Assembly (NCBI GenBank): GCA_965223985.1
Contig: OZ245030.1
Coordinates: 992,001 to 1,056,000 of the forward strand
DNA from: JAPPKS01 sp963667895
GTDB lineage: Bacteria; Poribacteria; WGA-4E; PCPOR2b
DNA length: 64,000 nucleotides
Reading direction: 5' to 3'
Made by a program: the position numbers and the translations under genes. The notes under the pieces are model-generated. The model searched no databases, was not told the origin of the DNA, and worked only from the letters and a program-made list of their open reading frames with translations. Shown here piece by piece: positions 7,039 to 15,345 of this stretch (its first letter is position 1; every line of letters starts with the position of its first letter).

Positions 7039-9120
7039 TTACCTCGAATCCAACTGATTTTCCAATTCTGCAAGATTCGTCGTAGGTGCTTTACAGGCGT
7101 AATTCTCACATACATAGACGGTGGTTTCGCCGTTGATTTGCTGCTTATTTTCAAGGAGTGGAACGAGAGCCTCAGATTCCTGAGACTCTTCAGCGGTTTC
7201 ATCTAACAGCGCCATGACCCTTTGTGGGATAAACCGGCTGTGAATGGCATGTAAGACTTTTTTCGTGACCTCGCTGTTCAGATGCCCGGCAATTGCTATC
7301 TCTTTGGGGGTTGATAGTAGAAAATCGAGTTCACACAGCAGTTGAGCCGAACCACTTGGTGCCGATTCCATCTGATGCGAATAGAGCCTCAACGCCGCTT
7401 GCGCTTTTTCGCTCAGATCAGGTTGATTGAGTAACTTCGAAAGCCGAAGTAAGCTGTGGACAGCGAAAGAGGTTCCGGAAGGCGTAGCGCCATCGTATGC
7501 CGATTTCGATCGGACAATCAGCGATTCGTGACCCTTGCTGGTGAAGAAGAAACCGTCCTTTGCATCATCCCAGAACTGTTCAATCATTATCTCGTTGAGG
7601 TGTTGGGCGTTCTTGAGCCAGTGAAGATTGAAGGTCGCCTCGTAGAGATTGATTAAGCCGGCGATGAAGTACGAGTAATCTTCAAGATAAGCGTTCAGAT
7701 GGCTTTTGCCGGCGCGATGCGTTCGCAGCAACCCGTTATCTTGTGAAAGTGCAGTCAACACAAAATTGGCTGACGCTTCCGCGGCTTCAAGATAGCGGCT
7801 GTGTCCAAGGATCTGATATCCTGATGTCATACTCCGAACCATCAAGCCGTTCCAACTTGTAAGAATTTTGTCGTCCAGACCAGGCTTCACGCGCTGCTCG
7901 CGGACTTCAAACAGTTTCTGCTTCCCTTCAGCGAGTATCATCTCCAACGCACCCAAATCAATTCCCAGTTTCCTTGTGAAGATGTCCGGCGGAGTCTGGA
8001 CGTGGAGGATGTTCTTTCCTTCAAAATTTCCCGGCTCTGTAATGTCATAATACTCACAGAAAATTCCCGCGTGCTCCGCCCCAAGTAAATCTCTAACTTC
8101 ATCGGGCGTCCAAACGAAGAACTTGCCCTCGAAACCTTCGCTGTCCGCATCTTGCGTCGAGTAAAACCCACCAGTCTGTGGGTTGTACATTTCGCGCAAA
8201 ACGTAGTCGAGCGTCTCTTCAGCGATGCTGCGATAAAATGCATCCCCGGTTGCCTGATATGTTTCCAGATAGGTTATTGTAAGCAGCGCGTTGTCGTAGA
8301 GCATCTTCTCAAAGTGGGGGACGAGCCAAGCCGCGTCGGTCGAATAGCGATGAAACCCTCCTCCGATCTGATCGTACATTCCACCTTGCGCCATTTTTTG
8401 CAGCGTTAATTCAACCATCTCAAGCGCGTTCGGATTTCTAGTGCGATGCCAGTGGCGCAGGAGGAGGGAGAGCCCCATGCTCGGCGGGAATTTAGGCGCA
8501 CTCCCAAATCCGCCGTATTGAGAGTCAAATCGTGAATGATAATCTCGATAAGCGAGATCGAACATATTTGCGTCTAAGGGCTGATCGCCGGCTTCCGTCT
8601 GTGATAGTTGATTTAAGCGAGCTGTAATCTGATTGGCTTGTTCTACAACGCTTTCATGACGTTCACGATACGCCTCAACGACCCCTAGCAGCACACGGGC
8701 AAAACCCGGACGACCATAGCGGTCATCGGGGGGGAAGTAAGTCCCGCCGTAAAACGGTTTCAGATTTGGCGCAAGAAACATGGTCATCGGCCAGCCTCCA
8801 GAGCCCGTGAGCATCTGGACAGCGTTCATGTAGATTTCATCAAGATCTGGGCGTTCCTCGCGGTCTACCTTGATGTTGATGAAATGTTCGTTCATTACCG
8901 CGGCGATTTGCTCGTTCTCAAAGGATTCGTGCTCCATCACGTGGCACCAATGGCATGCGGCATAACCAACGCTCAAAAGAATCGGCTTATCTTCGCGTCT
9001 AGCACGCTCCAATGCCTCCTCGCCCCACGGATGCCAATCGACAGGATTGTGAGCGTGTTGCAAGAGGTACGGACTCGTCTCGTTAATGAGTCGGTTTGTA
9101 TGTTTCGGGTTTTCAGACAT
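7039..9120 (-). CDS. yyaL: Thioredoxin-domain protein of the YyaL/SSP411 family
   Basis: 693 residues, the usual length of this family. The N-terminal domain opens with NRLINETSPYLLQHA and carries a thioredoxin-like CHWC at residues 56-59 followed by VDREERPDLDEIYM. The rest is an alpha/alpha-barrel resembling glycoside hydrolases or epimerases, with conserved GGWPMT, GGTYFPP, FEKMLYDNA and DDKILTSWNG. Cellular role is uncertain. The ATG at 9120 has AAAGGAA upstream and overlaps the end of rsgA by 8 nt, implying translational coupling. Confidence 0.92.
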   Translation of the reverse strand: MSENPKHTNRLINETSPYLLQHAHNPVDWHPWGEEALERARREDKPILLSVGYAACHWCHVMEHESFENEQIAAVMNEHFINIKVDREERPDLDEIYMNAVQMLTGSGGWPMTMFLAPNLKPFYGGTYFPPDDRYGRPGFARVLLGVVEAYRERHESVVEQANQITARLNQLSQTEAGDQPLDANMFDLAYRDYHSRFDSQYGGFGSAPKFPPSMGLSLLLRHWHRTRNPNALEMVELTLQKMAQGGMYDQIGGGFHRYSTDAAWLVPHFEKMLYDNALLTITYLETYQATGDAFYRSIAEETLDYVLREMYNPQTGGFYSTQDADSEGFEGKFFVWTPDEVRDLLGAEHAGIFCEYYDITEPGNFEGKNILHVQTPPDIFTRKLGIDLGALEMILAEGKQKLFEVREQRVKPGLDDKILTSWNGLMVRSMTSGYQILGHSRYLEAAEASANFVLTALSQDNGLLRTHRAGKSHLNAYLEDYSYFIAGLINLYEATFNLHWLKNAQHLNEIMIEQFWDDAKDGFFFTSKGHESLIVRSKSAYDGATPSGTSFAVHSLLRLSKLLNQPDLSEKAQAALRLYSHQMESAPSGSAQLLCELDFLLSTPKEIAIAGHLNSEVTKKVLHAIHSRFIPQRVMALLDETAEESQESEALVPLLENKQQINGETTVYVCENYACKAPTTNLAELENQLDSR

Positions 9121-10090
9121 TCATATTCCTTTCGGAGGGTGTGAGGATGTCATCCCCACCGCTACCGGTTTTGAGGACAACATAACTCCGATATCTAACT
9201 GGGCTAATATCGCCCGTATTGACAGCCTCAGTTATCGCGCAACCGGGCTCATGAAGGTGGAAGCAATCGTTGTATTTGCATTCGCCAAGGTAGGGATTCA
9301 TTTCTGGAAAATAGAGGTCGAGATTTTCAGTATCAACCCCCCATAAGCCGACCTCTCTAATGCCCGGCGTGTCCGCAACTTCGCCGCCAATCTCTAAGGA
9401 GAAGAGTTCAACCAACGTCGTGGTGTGGCGTCCTTTGCCTGTTTTCAACCCGATTTCACCAACGCGCAAGCCGAGTTCCGGTTGAACCGCATTGAGAAGA
9501 CTCGACTTCCCCACTCCCGACGCCCCGACAATGACACTGAACTTCTTTGCTAGAAAACCTTGAAGGCGATCGATACCCTTTACATCCCTGGCGCTAGTGT
9601 AGATTACCTGATAGCCGATCTGTTCATAGACGTTCAGCATAGAGGTCACCTTTCGTTGTTCCACCGAATCGATGAGGTCCATTTTATTTACACAAACAAC
9701 CCCGTCCATCTCCCCTGCTTCGACTAGTATGAGGAATCGATCGAGAAATCGGAAGTTAAGGTCGGGCAGACGGGTTGAAACAACAGCTACCACCTGATCC
9801 GCGTTCGCGACGACGATTTGCTCAATTGTGTCTCGCTTGCCGGGAAATCGACGCGATAGTTTTGTCCCACGTGGAAGAATCGTTTCGATAACGCCCCCTT
9901 CATCATCGAGCGGGGTGACTATCACTTCATCGCCAACCGCGACCGGGTCAGCGTAAATTTTCTTGCCTTCGTCCGATCTCCGTTCACGCTTCACACGCCC
10001 ACGCAGGGTGCAACGAAGTACGCTATCGCTAAGCTGCACATCGTAAAAACTCGTTCGGGCGCGAATAACTCGTCCTTGATTGCGGTCCAT
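9113..10090 (-). CDS. rsgA: Ribosome small subunit biogenesis GTPase RsgA
   Basis: 325 residues from ATG 10090. A longer frame starting at 10177 would run into the upstream gene and adds a non-conserved extension, so it was not used. RsgA matures the 30S subunit. Visible parts are the N-terminal OB fold, the circularly permuted GTPase with NKMD (135-138) before GASGVGKS (189-196) and DTPG (240-243), and a C-terminal zinc knuckle with Cys271, Cys276, His278 and Cys284. All key residues are intact. It lies 35 nt after the YvlD-like gene and overlaps yyaL. Confidence 0.95.
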   Translation of the reverse strand: MDRNQGRVIRARTSFYDVQLSDSVLRCTLRGRVKRERRSDEGKKIYADPVAVGDEVIVTPLDDEGGVIETILPRGTKLSRRFPGKRDTIEQIVVANADQVVAVVSTRLPDLNFRFLDRFLILVEAGEMDGVVCVNKMDLIDSVEQRKVTSMLNVYEQIGYQVIYTSARDVKGIDRLQGFLAKKFSVIVGASGVGKSSLLNAVQPELGLRVGEIGLKTGKGRHTTTLVELFSLEIGGEVADTPGIREVGLWGVDTENLDLYFPEMNPYLGECKYNDCFHLHEPGCAITEAVNTGDISPVRYRSYVVLKTGSGGDDILTPSERNMNV

Positions 10091-10125
10091 ATAAAACCTT
10101 GTTGACCTAACGCTTATGCCTCCTG

Positions 10126-10524
10126 TTAACACAGGAGCTGCAGTAAACGATTGGAGCGTTTCCAGGGGATTGCCCAATGCAAGACTGTATCGATAAACGA
10201 AATCAGGAGAGCGGCAATGGTTGTGTTGAAAATGCCTTTAACCTCGAACCCTTCAATCAGCATCGCTGTAATCCAAAGGAGAAAAGCGTTAATGACAAAA
10301 TAAAACAGACCGAGCGTCAGAATCACCAACGGCAGGGCTAGAACAACGAAAATCCTGGTGAACACCGTTTTCAGTATACCGTAAACCAGCGCAACAACGA
10401 CTGCAGTTGCGAAGTTCCTGACATGGATTGACGATAAGATATGCGTTGCAACAAAGACTGATGCGCTGAGAATCAGGAGTTCGATTAGCCAGTGAATCGT
10501 GCGGCTCCGGTCAGTTAACCTCAA
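10126..10524 (-). CDS. YvlD/phage-holin-family-4-like membrane protein
   Basis: 132 residues with four hydrophobic segments (about 12-30, 38-53, 58-88 and 98-118). The segment LPLVILTLGLFYFVINAFLL is the signature of the small YvlD/DUF360 family, called holin-like although a lytic role is not established. It lies between uppS (42 nt) and rsgA (35 nt) in the same operon. A membrane-integrity role is plausible but not shown by the sequence. Confidence 0.8.
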   Translation of the reverse strand: MRLTDRSRTIHWLIELLILSASVFVATHILSSIHVRNFATAVVVALVYGILKTVFTRIFVVLALPLVILTLGLFYFVINAFLLWITAMLIEGFEVKGIFNTTIAALLISFIDTVLHWAIPWKRSNRLLQLLC

Positions 10525-10566
10525 TTTTTCCTTTCACGGACAAAATGGTGTTCTTCTAAATGTTCA

Positions 10567-11370
10567 TTACTTTCCGAACCGCCGCTGCCGTTGGCTATAG
10601 TCACGGATCGCGCGGAGCAAATCAATCTTTCTAAAAGAGGGCCAGTACGTATCGCAGAAGTAGTATTCTGAATACACGCTTTGCCAAAGCAGGAAGCCTG
10701 AGAGTCGGACCTCTCCGCTGGTTCGGATAATCAGATCTGGATCCGGCAAATCGGAGGTGTAGAGGTGCGGGCTAATCTTGTCGACACTCAGGTCTTCTGT
10801 GATTTGGGCGGGTTCACGCCCTTTCGCGAGTTCCGATGTTAAGTGGCTGCGGACCGCTTCGACAATCTCTTCACGACCACCATAAGCGACAGCCACATTC
10901 AGTATAAATCTGTCGTAATGTTTTGTTGCGCTCTCAGCGGCGTGTATCGCCTCTTGGAGGCTCTGCGGAAGCAGTTCGACTTTACCCATCGATCGAATCT
11001 TTATCTGGTTGGTGTGCAGTCCTTCAATAGTCACAACTTCCCGCATCTTCTTCTCTATGAGATCCAATATTTCTGTGACTTCGGACTGTTCACGCTTGAA
11101 ATTATCGAGGGAGAAAATCCAGATTGAGACAATCTTAACACCTAACTCATCACACCAATGGAGCATCTCTTCCAGTTTTTGGGCGCCATCATAATGCCCT
11201 TTGATGCTGTCAATGAAGCCCTGCTTCCTCGCATAGCGGCGATTACCATCGAGGATAATGCCAATATGGTGGGGAATGTGCCACTGACTAGCTTTCTGCT
11301 CAAGGCGCTTTTGGTAAAGGGCATAGAAGAATTTCTTGAGAGGATTTTTGATAATCTGTGATGGGTGCAT
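10567..11370 (-). CDS. uppS: Isoprenyl transferase (undecaprenyl diphosphate synthase)
   Basis: 267 residues. Cis-prenyltransferases extend farnesyl diphosphate to the C55 carrier lipid of cell-wall synthesis. HIGIILDGNRRYAR gives the catalytic Asp41; the C-terminal part has RTSGEVRLSGFLLWQ and SEYYFCDTYWP, the conserved diphosphate and Mg binding region. The basic N-terminal helix (residues 1-30) is longer than in the E. coli enzyme. GAGG lies nine nt before the ATG, and an extended -10 promoter sits about 30 nt upstream, making this the first gene of the operon. Confidence 0.93.
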   Translation of the reverse strand: MHPSQIIKNPLKKFFYALYQKRLEQKASQWHIPHHIGIILDGNRRYARKQGFIDSIKGHYDGAQKLEEMLHWCDELGVKIVSIWIFSLDNFKREQSEVTEILDLIEKKMREVVTIEGLHTNQIKIRSMGKVELLPQSLQEAIHAAESATKHYDRFILNVAVAYGGREEIVEAVRSHLTSELAKGREPAQITEDLSVDKISPHLYTSDLPDPDLIIRTSGEVRLSGFLLWQSVYSEYYFCDTYWPSFRKIDLLRAIRDYSQRQRRFGK

Positions 11371-11810
11371 GATGAAGACCTCGAAAAATTAGTTCATTAT
11401 GATTATACCATACAACACGAGGTGAGAAAAAGCCAAAACCTTCGGTGCTGTTAAGTCTAATAATGGGATGACCCTCGTTCTGAAGCCATGCTAAGACAAC
11501 TCAGACGAATTGACATAATCTGCGCGCCGGATAATTTTCACAAAAGACACTTTTTTCGCACAGTTGTTGCGTTTTACTTTCAGTTTGCAGTTAAACATGG
11601 TAAAATTATGTGGTCAAGCAAAGCATTCAGAATCTGCGAAGATTGTTTTTCTGCAACGATTGCGTTGCATTGTGTGAACTTGGAAAAGCGACGCCGGCTG
11701 AATACCAGAATATGCGTTGAGGGGTCCCGATAATCCGATCGTGACCCCTTCGACAAAGATTGTCAACACGTACCTGACACTGCCCTAAGGTTTGGAAAGG
11801 ATTCAGGTTC
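11371..11810. other. Divergent intergenic region between uppS and the cupin gene
   Basis: About 440 bases without a supported gene. It holds the uppS promoter near its left end. A 7-bp inverted repeat, AGGGGTC and GACCCCT, lies 55-85 nt before the cupin start and could be an operator or leader hairpin. The 81-codon frame at 11488 has no ribosome binding site and was not accepted. Confidence 0.5.
11402..11410 (-). promoter_or_regulatory. Extended -10 promoter for uppS
   Basis: Minus-strand TGG followed directly by TATAAT (11407-11402) is a textbook extended -10 element. No good -35 box is seen. The start codon of uppS is about 30 nt downstream. Confidence 0.5.
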
Positions 11811-12812
11811 ATGCCTGACGTTGTTGTTGGACATATCGAAGACAGGGAGAGCCTTGAGCCTGTATTCTCTGAATTTGAACGACATCATCCCGGCTTCAAG
11901 ATAGGGTGCGGGCATTTCGATAGCGATGATGGCCAGCTCATTGCGGAATACGGAGGCGTCCGATATATCTGGATTAATCAGGGTGTGGGCGAGGTCTTTC
12001 TGGATTCAGGCTATCGGACACAAGAAGGGGACGGCGACATCGCCAGCGAGATCTGGTTGATGGAGGAGAGCGGGGTTCCACGCGAAAAATGGACGAACCG
12101 TCCGAAGGTGCGCCGCACCTTTGACCTTCTGTTGGAAAACTATTCTACTATCGGTTGGTCTACGAAACAGATTAGTTCTTTTGAACCGATCCAAGTTGGT
12201 GACCAGCTCACCGCACTAGATGATGAACCGGTTCGGGTGCGTGGAAAATTCTATTATTGGTGGATTGAGAACACGAATATCTTCATGACACACCTGACAA
12301 CAGCTCGTCGTTTGCGCTATCTGCGAGATACGGCAGGCGGTTGCAATTTTGCATCCGACGCTTTTCGACGCTTAACGATGACATGGCATTGCAATACAGG
12401 GACTGCAGATGAGGCTGACGGCATCAATACGGTAAATAGTCATGTTGTTAATATTGCCGCCCAAACCTCGCGGACCCACTACCACCCGGCAGTACCGGTC
12501 GGCGGAGGAAAGCCGCAGTACGAAGTCTACTTGGCGCTCAACCCAACCGTGTATTCGTTGAACACCGACAGACGCGAGAGCTACCTACATGTCTTCCCCG
12601 ACCTTACAAATTTGACGGTCTGCCAGCAGATACCTCTCACACCGGGAGCCATCGTCCATGTTCCGCCGGATACCGGACATCGCGCGGTGGATGCCTTTGT
12701 CAACGTCGTAACTCTGCCTGGCTTCAAGCCTCATAACGAGATTGATTTAGATGCGCAAATTAAGGAGACAACCAACGGGAGTGCTCCACACAATCAGCAC
12801 CTTCTCCACTAA
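11811..12812 (+). CDS. Cupin-fold protein of unknown function
   Basis: 333 residues, no signal peptide. The C-terminal half has cupin features: RTHYHPAVPVGGGKPQYEVYL supplies His residues and a Glu in the metal-binding arrangement, and VPPDTGHRAVDAFVN the second motif. The N-terminal half (about 1-190) has GHFDSDDGQLIAEYGG and further strands and may be a second, degenerate cupin domain. Substrate is unknown; a dioxygenase, isomerase or sugar-binding role are all possible. It begins a plus-strand run but is separated from the methyltransferase by about 200 nt. Confidence 0.6.
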   Translation: MPDVVVGHIEDRESLEPVFSEFERHHPGFKIGCGHFDSDDGQLIAEYGGVRYIWINQGVGEVFLDSGYRTQEGDGDIASEIWLMEESGVPREKWTNRPKVRRTFDLLLENYSTIGWSTKQISSFEPIQVGDQLTALDDEPVRVRGKFYYWWIENTNIFMTHLTTARRLRYLRDTAGGCNFASDAFRRLTMTWHCNTGTADEADGINTVNSHVVNIAAQTSRTHYHPAVPVGGGKPQYEVYLALNPTVYSLNTDRRESYLHVFPDLTNLTVCQQIPLTPGAIVHVPPDTGHRAVDAFVNVVTLPGFKPHNEIDLDAQIKETTNGSAPHNQHLLH

Positions 12813-13019
12813 TAAAGAGCTTGTTTGAAAAGTGGGCGGCTAAGCCATATTTTTTTCCATTGAGAGTCGAAATCATCGAATTTTCAAGGTATTTTACCCC
12901 TGCGCTAAAGCTATCAGCCGATTGAACAGCTATGGGGTGAGCCCGTCCACCGCTTTTCTGAGGGCATTGCACCACCCGCAGAAATTGTGGGGAATGCCCG
13001 ATATTCGGAGAGACTAATA

Positions 13020-13823
13020 ATGGATGAGAAGATGCTCAAATATTACGAGAAGGGTGAAGAGGCAACTCGTCTCAGCGAGGGAATCCACCGTGTAGAGTTT
13101 GAAAGAACGAAGGAAGTCCTGCTCAGACACTTGCCGCCGCCACCAGCACAAGTTCTCGATGTCGGAGGTGGTCCAGGCGCTTATTCCTTCTGGCTGTCGG
13201 AAAAATCGTACACAGTGCATCTGATTGACATCGTCCCCCTCCATGTGGAGCAGGCAAAGACAGCAGAAGCTGGAAATCTTCTTGCCAGTATTCGCCAGGG
13301 AGATGCCAGAAAACTTGATTTCGAATCTTACTCTATGGATGTGGTGCTCCTTTTCGGACCACTCTATCATCTTCCAAATCGCTCGGATCGAATCCGGGCA
13401 CTAGAGGAAACTTGTAGAGTCTTAAAAAGAGGGGGCTTGGTTTTTTGTGCTGCCGTTTCGCGGTTCGCATCTCTTCTTAGTGGCTTGAAGCGGGGTTTCT
13501 TATCCGATCCAGAGTTCCGTGAAATTATTCAAAGGGATTTGAAAGATGGAATACACCTCAATCCGAAGGAAGTCCCAGGTTATTTTACAACCGCATATTT
13601 TCACAAGCCAGAAGAGCTAGCAGAGGAAATCAAAGAAGCAGGATTTAGCCACTTGAGAACAATAGGGCTACAAGGGCCATCGTGGCTCTTGGCAGATTTC
13701 GACGAGCAGTGGGATGACCTAGAACGGAGAAAGATTATCCTTGAAGTGCTTCGCCTAATAGAAGATGAGGTAGCACTTCTCGGTATCAGTGCACATCTTC
13801 TAGCACTGGGTAAGAAGGAATAA
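13020..13823 (+). CDS. Class I SAM-dependent methyltransferase
   Basis: 267 residues from ATG 13020, selected because CGGAGAG precedes it; a GTG 33 nt earlier has no such site. The SAM-binding motif I is VLDVGGGPGAY (45-55), followed by LIDIVPLHVEQA, then GDARKL and DVVLLFGPLYHL. After the Rossmann core a helical C-terminal region is present. Closest in type to methyltransferase family 11/25 proteins; the acceptor molecule cannot be told from sequence. Confidence 0.85.
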   Translation: MDEKMLKYYEKGEEATRLSEGIHRVEFERTKEVLLRHLPPPPAQVLDVGGGPGAYSFWLSEKSYTVHLIDIVPLHVEQAKTAEAGNLLASIRQGDARKLDFESYSMDVVLLFGPLYHLPNRSDRIRALEETCRVLKRGGLVFCAAVSRFASLLSGLKRGFLSDPEFREIIQRDLKDGIHLNPKEVPGYFTTAYFHKPEELAEEIKEAGFSHLRTIGLQGPSWLLADFDEQWDDLERRKIILEVLRLIEDEVALLGISAHLLALGKKE

Positions 13824-13877
13824 AAAACAGAAACTATTTGATTCACATGACTTTCAAACGATTTCTAAGGTGTAACA

Positions 13878-14102
13878 ATGGAAAAATGGTATGTCAGCAA
13901 AACTGTTTTGAACGGACTCGCTATCATTATGCTCATCGGATTTCTGGCGTATGTTTTTCAACCATCTCCCCTTGTTAAACGGTTAGGGCTTATCTTTTTC
14001 TTAACCGCGGGAACGTTGGTTATGGTAAGAGGTGTCATAAAAATCACGATGGGCATGGAAAAGCGCGGGAGATTGCCGCTACAATCGAAAAAACGAGATT
14101 GA
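13878..14102 (+). CDS. Small two-helix membrane protein
   Basis: 74 residues with AAGGTG before the ATG. Two hydrophobic segments (about 10-27 and 36-54) are followed by a basic tail (MEKRGRLPLQSKKRD). No family recognised. It follows the methyltransferase by 54 nt and precedes the DUF362 gene by 61 nt in the same direction, so it may be cotranscribed. Confidence 0.55.
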   Translation: MEKWYVSKTVLNGLAIIMLIGFLAYVFQPSPLVKRLGLIFFLTAGTLVMVRGVIKITMGMEKRGRLPLQSKKRD

Positions 14103-14163
14103 TCATCCCGCATTCTAGACCGCATCTCAGTCGGGTAGGCATAATTATTATCGGAGTCAAGTC

Positions 14164-15126
14164 ATGATTGATAATCGAACGAAAGTTGGACTTGCTCGCA
14201 GAGCAAATCGACGCGAAAATGTCTTCACCGCGCTCGATCTGGTTCGCGACGATGTTATTCCAAAGCTGCGGAACCAGGTGATGTTGAAACCCAATTTCCT
14301 TTCAGGCGATAACCAGTTGGCGTCAACACACGTCGACGCCATCCGCGGTGCAATCGATTTTCTGCTAACCGCCGCCGATCCACCGCGGGAGATTATTGTT
14401 GCGGAGGGAGGCAACGAAGAGGTGCCGGGAGAGGCGTTCGATAACTTCGGTTATCACGCTTTAATTGACGAATGTCCCATCCCGATTCGGTTGGTCGATC
14501 TTAATCAGGAGAAGAATTGGGAGGAGACGCACATCCTCCTCGCAGATGGCAGTGAAGTGACCGTGTACATGCCCAAAACCGTGCTCGATTGCCCGTGCAC
14601 AATCTCCGTCGGTGTCGCAAAAACGCACGATGTCTGTGTGGTTACACTTGCCCTCAAGAATATGATTATGGGGACACTCCGCAAACAGGATCGCGTCAAG
14701 ATGCACGGTTACCGCGGTCACTCGGATCGAAAACTCCCCCGCGAGGCACAGACACTGAATATCAATCTCATGCGGTTGTCCCGATATCTGCGTCCCGACA
14801 TCGCCGTTATCGACGGATACGTTGGGTTACAGGGAAATGGCCCCAATGGAACCGATGCCGTTGATTTCGGGATTGCTGTCGCGAGTGCTGACGTGTTTGC
14901 CGCTGACGCCGTGATGGCGAAGGCCATGGGTTTTGAACCGTTGCAACTTGGATTGATGCATTACGCCAATGAGATGGGCTATGGTACGGCTGACCTTAAT
15001 AAGATTGATGTGTTAGGAACCCCAGTGGAATCAGTTATAACACCTTTCAAGCCGCATGAAACCGTACACCTCCAACTGCAATGGCATGAACCCCATGCGA
15101 TGCATCATTTAGAATATGATGGGTGA
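14164..15126 (+). CDS. DUF362 domain protein
   Basis: 320 residues. MLKPNFLSGDNQ near residue 40, VAEGGNEEVPG near 80, a TISVGVAKTHD segment and the GYVGLQGNGPNG loop are the pattern of DUF362 proteins. Many relatives carry ferredoxin-like [4Fe-4S] motifs; this one has no CxxCxxC cluster and is the short form. The biochemical activity is unknown. A very strong terminator hairpin lies about 105 nt after its stop. Confidence 0.8.
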   Translation: MIDNRTKVGLARRANRRENVFTALDLVRDDVIPKLRNQVMLKPNFLSGDNQLASTHVDAIRGAIDFLLTAADPPREIIVAEGGNEEVPGEAFDNFGYHALIDECPIPIRLVDLNQEKNWEETHILLADGSEVTVYMPKTVLDCPCTISVGVAKTHDVCVVTLALKNMIMGTLRKQDRVKMHGYRGHSDRKLPREAQTLNINLMRLSRYLRPDIAVIDGYVGLQGNGPNGTDAVDFGIAVASADVFAADAVMAKAMGFEPLQLGLMHYANEMGYGTADLNKIDVLGTPVESVITPFKPHETVHLQLQWHEPHAMHHLEYDG

Positions 15127-15232
15127 GTATGACAATCGCTTTTGACTACAATCATTGCCACTTACGAGTCTTACGATGGTGGGCTGATAAAAACGACCGA
15201 AATTCGGTTAGGCAATCATTATTATTCAGAAT

Positions 15233-15275
15233 GCCTATCATCGAAACAGATTTCGATGATAGGCGTTTTTATTTT
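15233..15275 (+). terminator. Strong intrinsic terminator between DUF362 and ileS
   Basis: A perfect 14-bp stem (15233-15246 with 15251-15264) with a 4-nt loop is followed by GTTTTTATTTT. It lies 71 nt before the ileS start codon. Either it ends the DUF362 transcript or it is an attenuator in the ileS leader. The T-box consensus is absent. Confidence 0.85.
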
Positions 15276-15345
15276 AGAAGAATTTCTGTTAGCTTTCGGA
15301 AACTTTTTGGACGTTCCCAAGGTTAGCGTTAGGGGAGAGGAGTGT

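Noticed and set aside
11488..11733. 81-codon open frame between uppS and cupin
   Set aside because: No binding site and a composition unlike the neighbouring proteins.
15127..15345. T-box riboswitch upstream of ileS
   Set aside because: The terminator is there, but the T-box consensus and specifier-loop layout are not.
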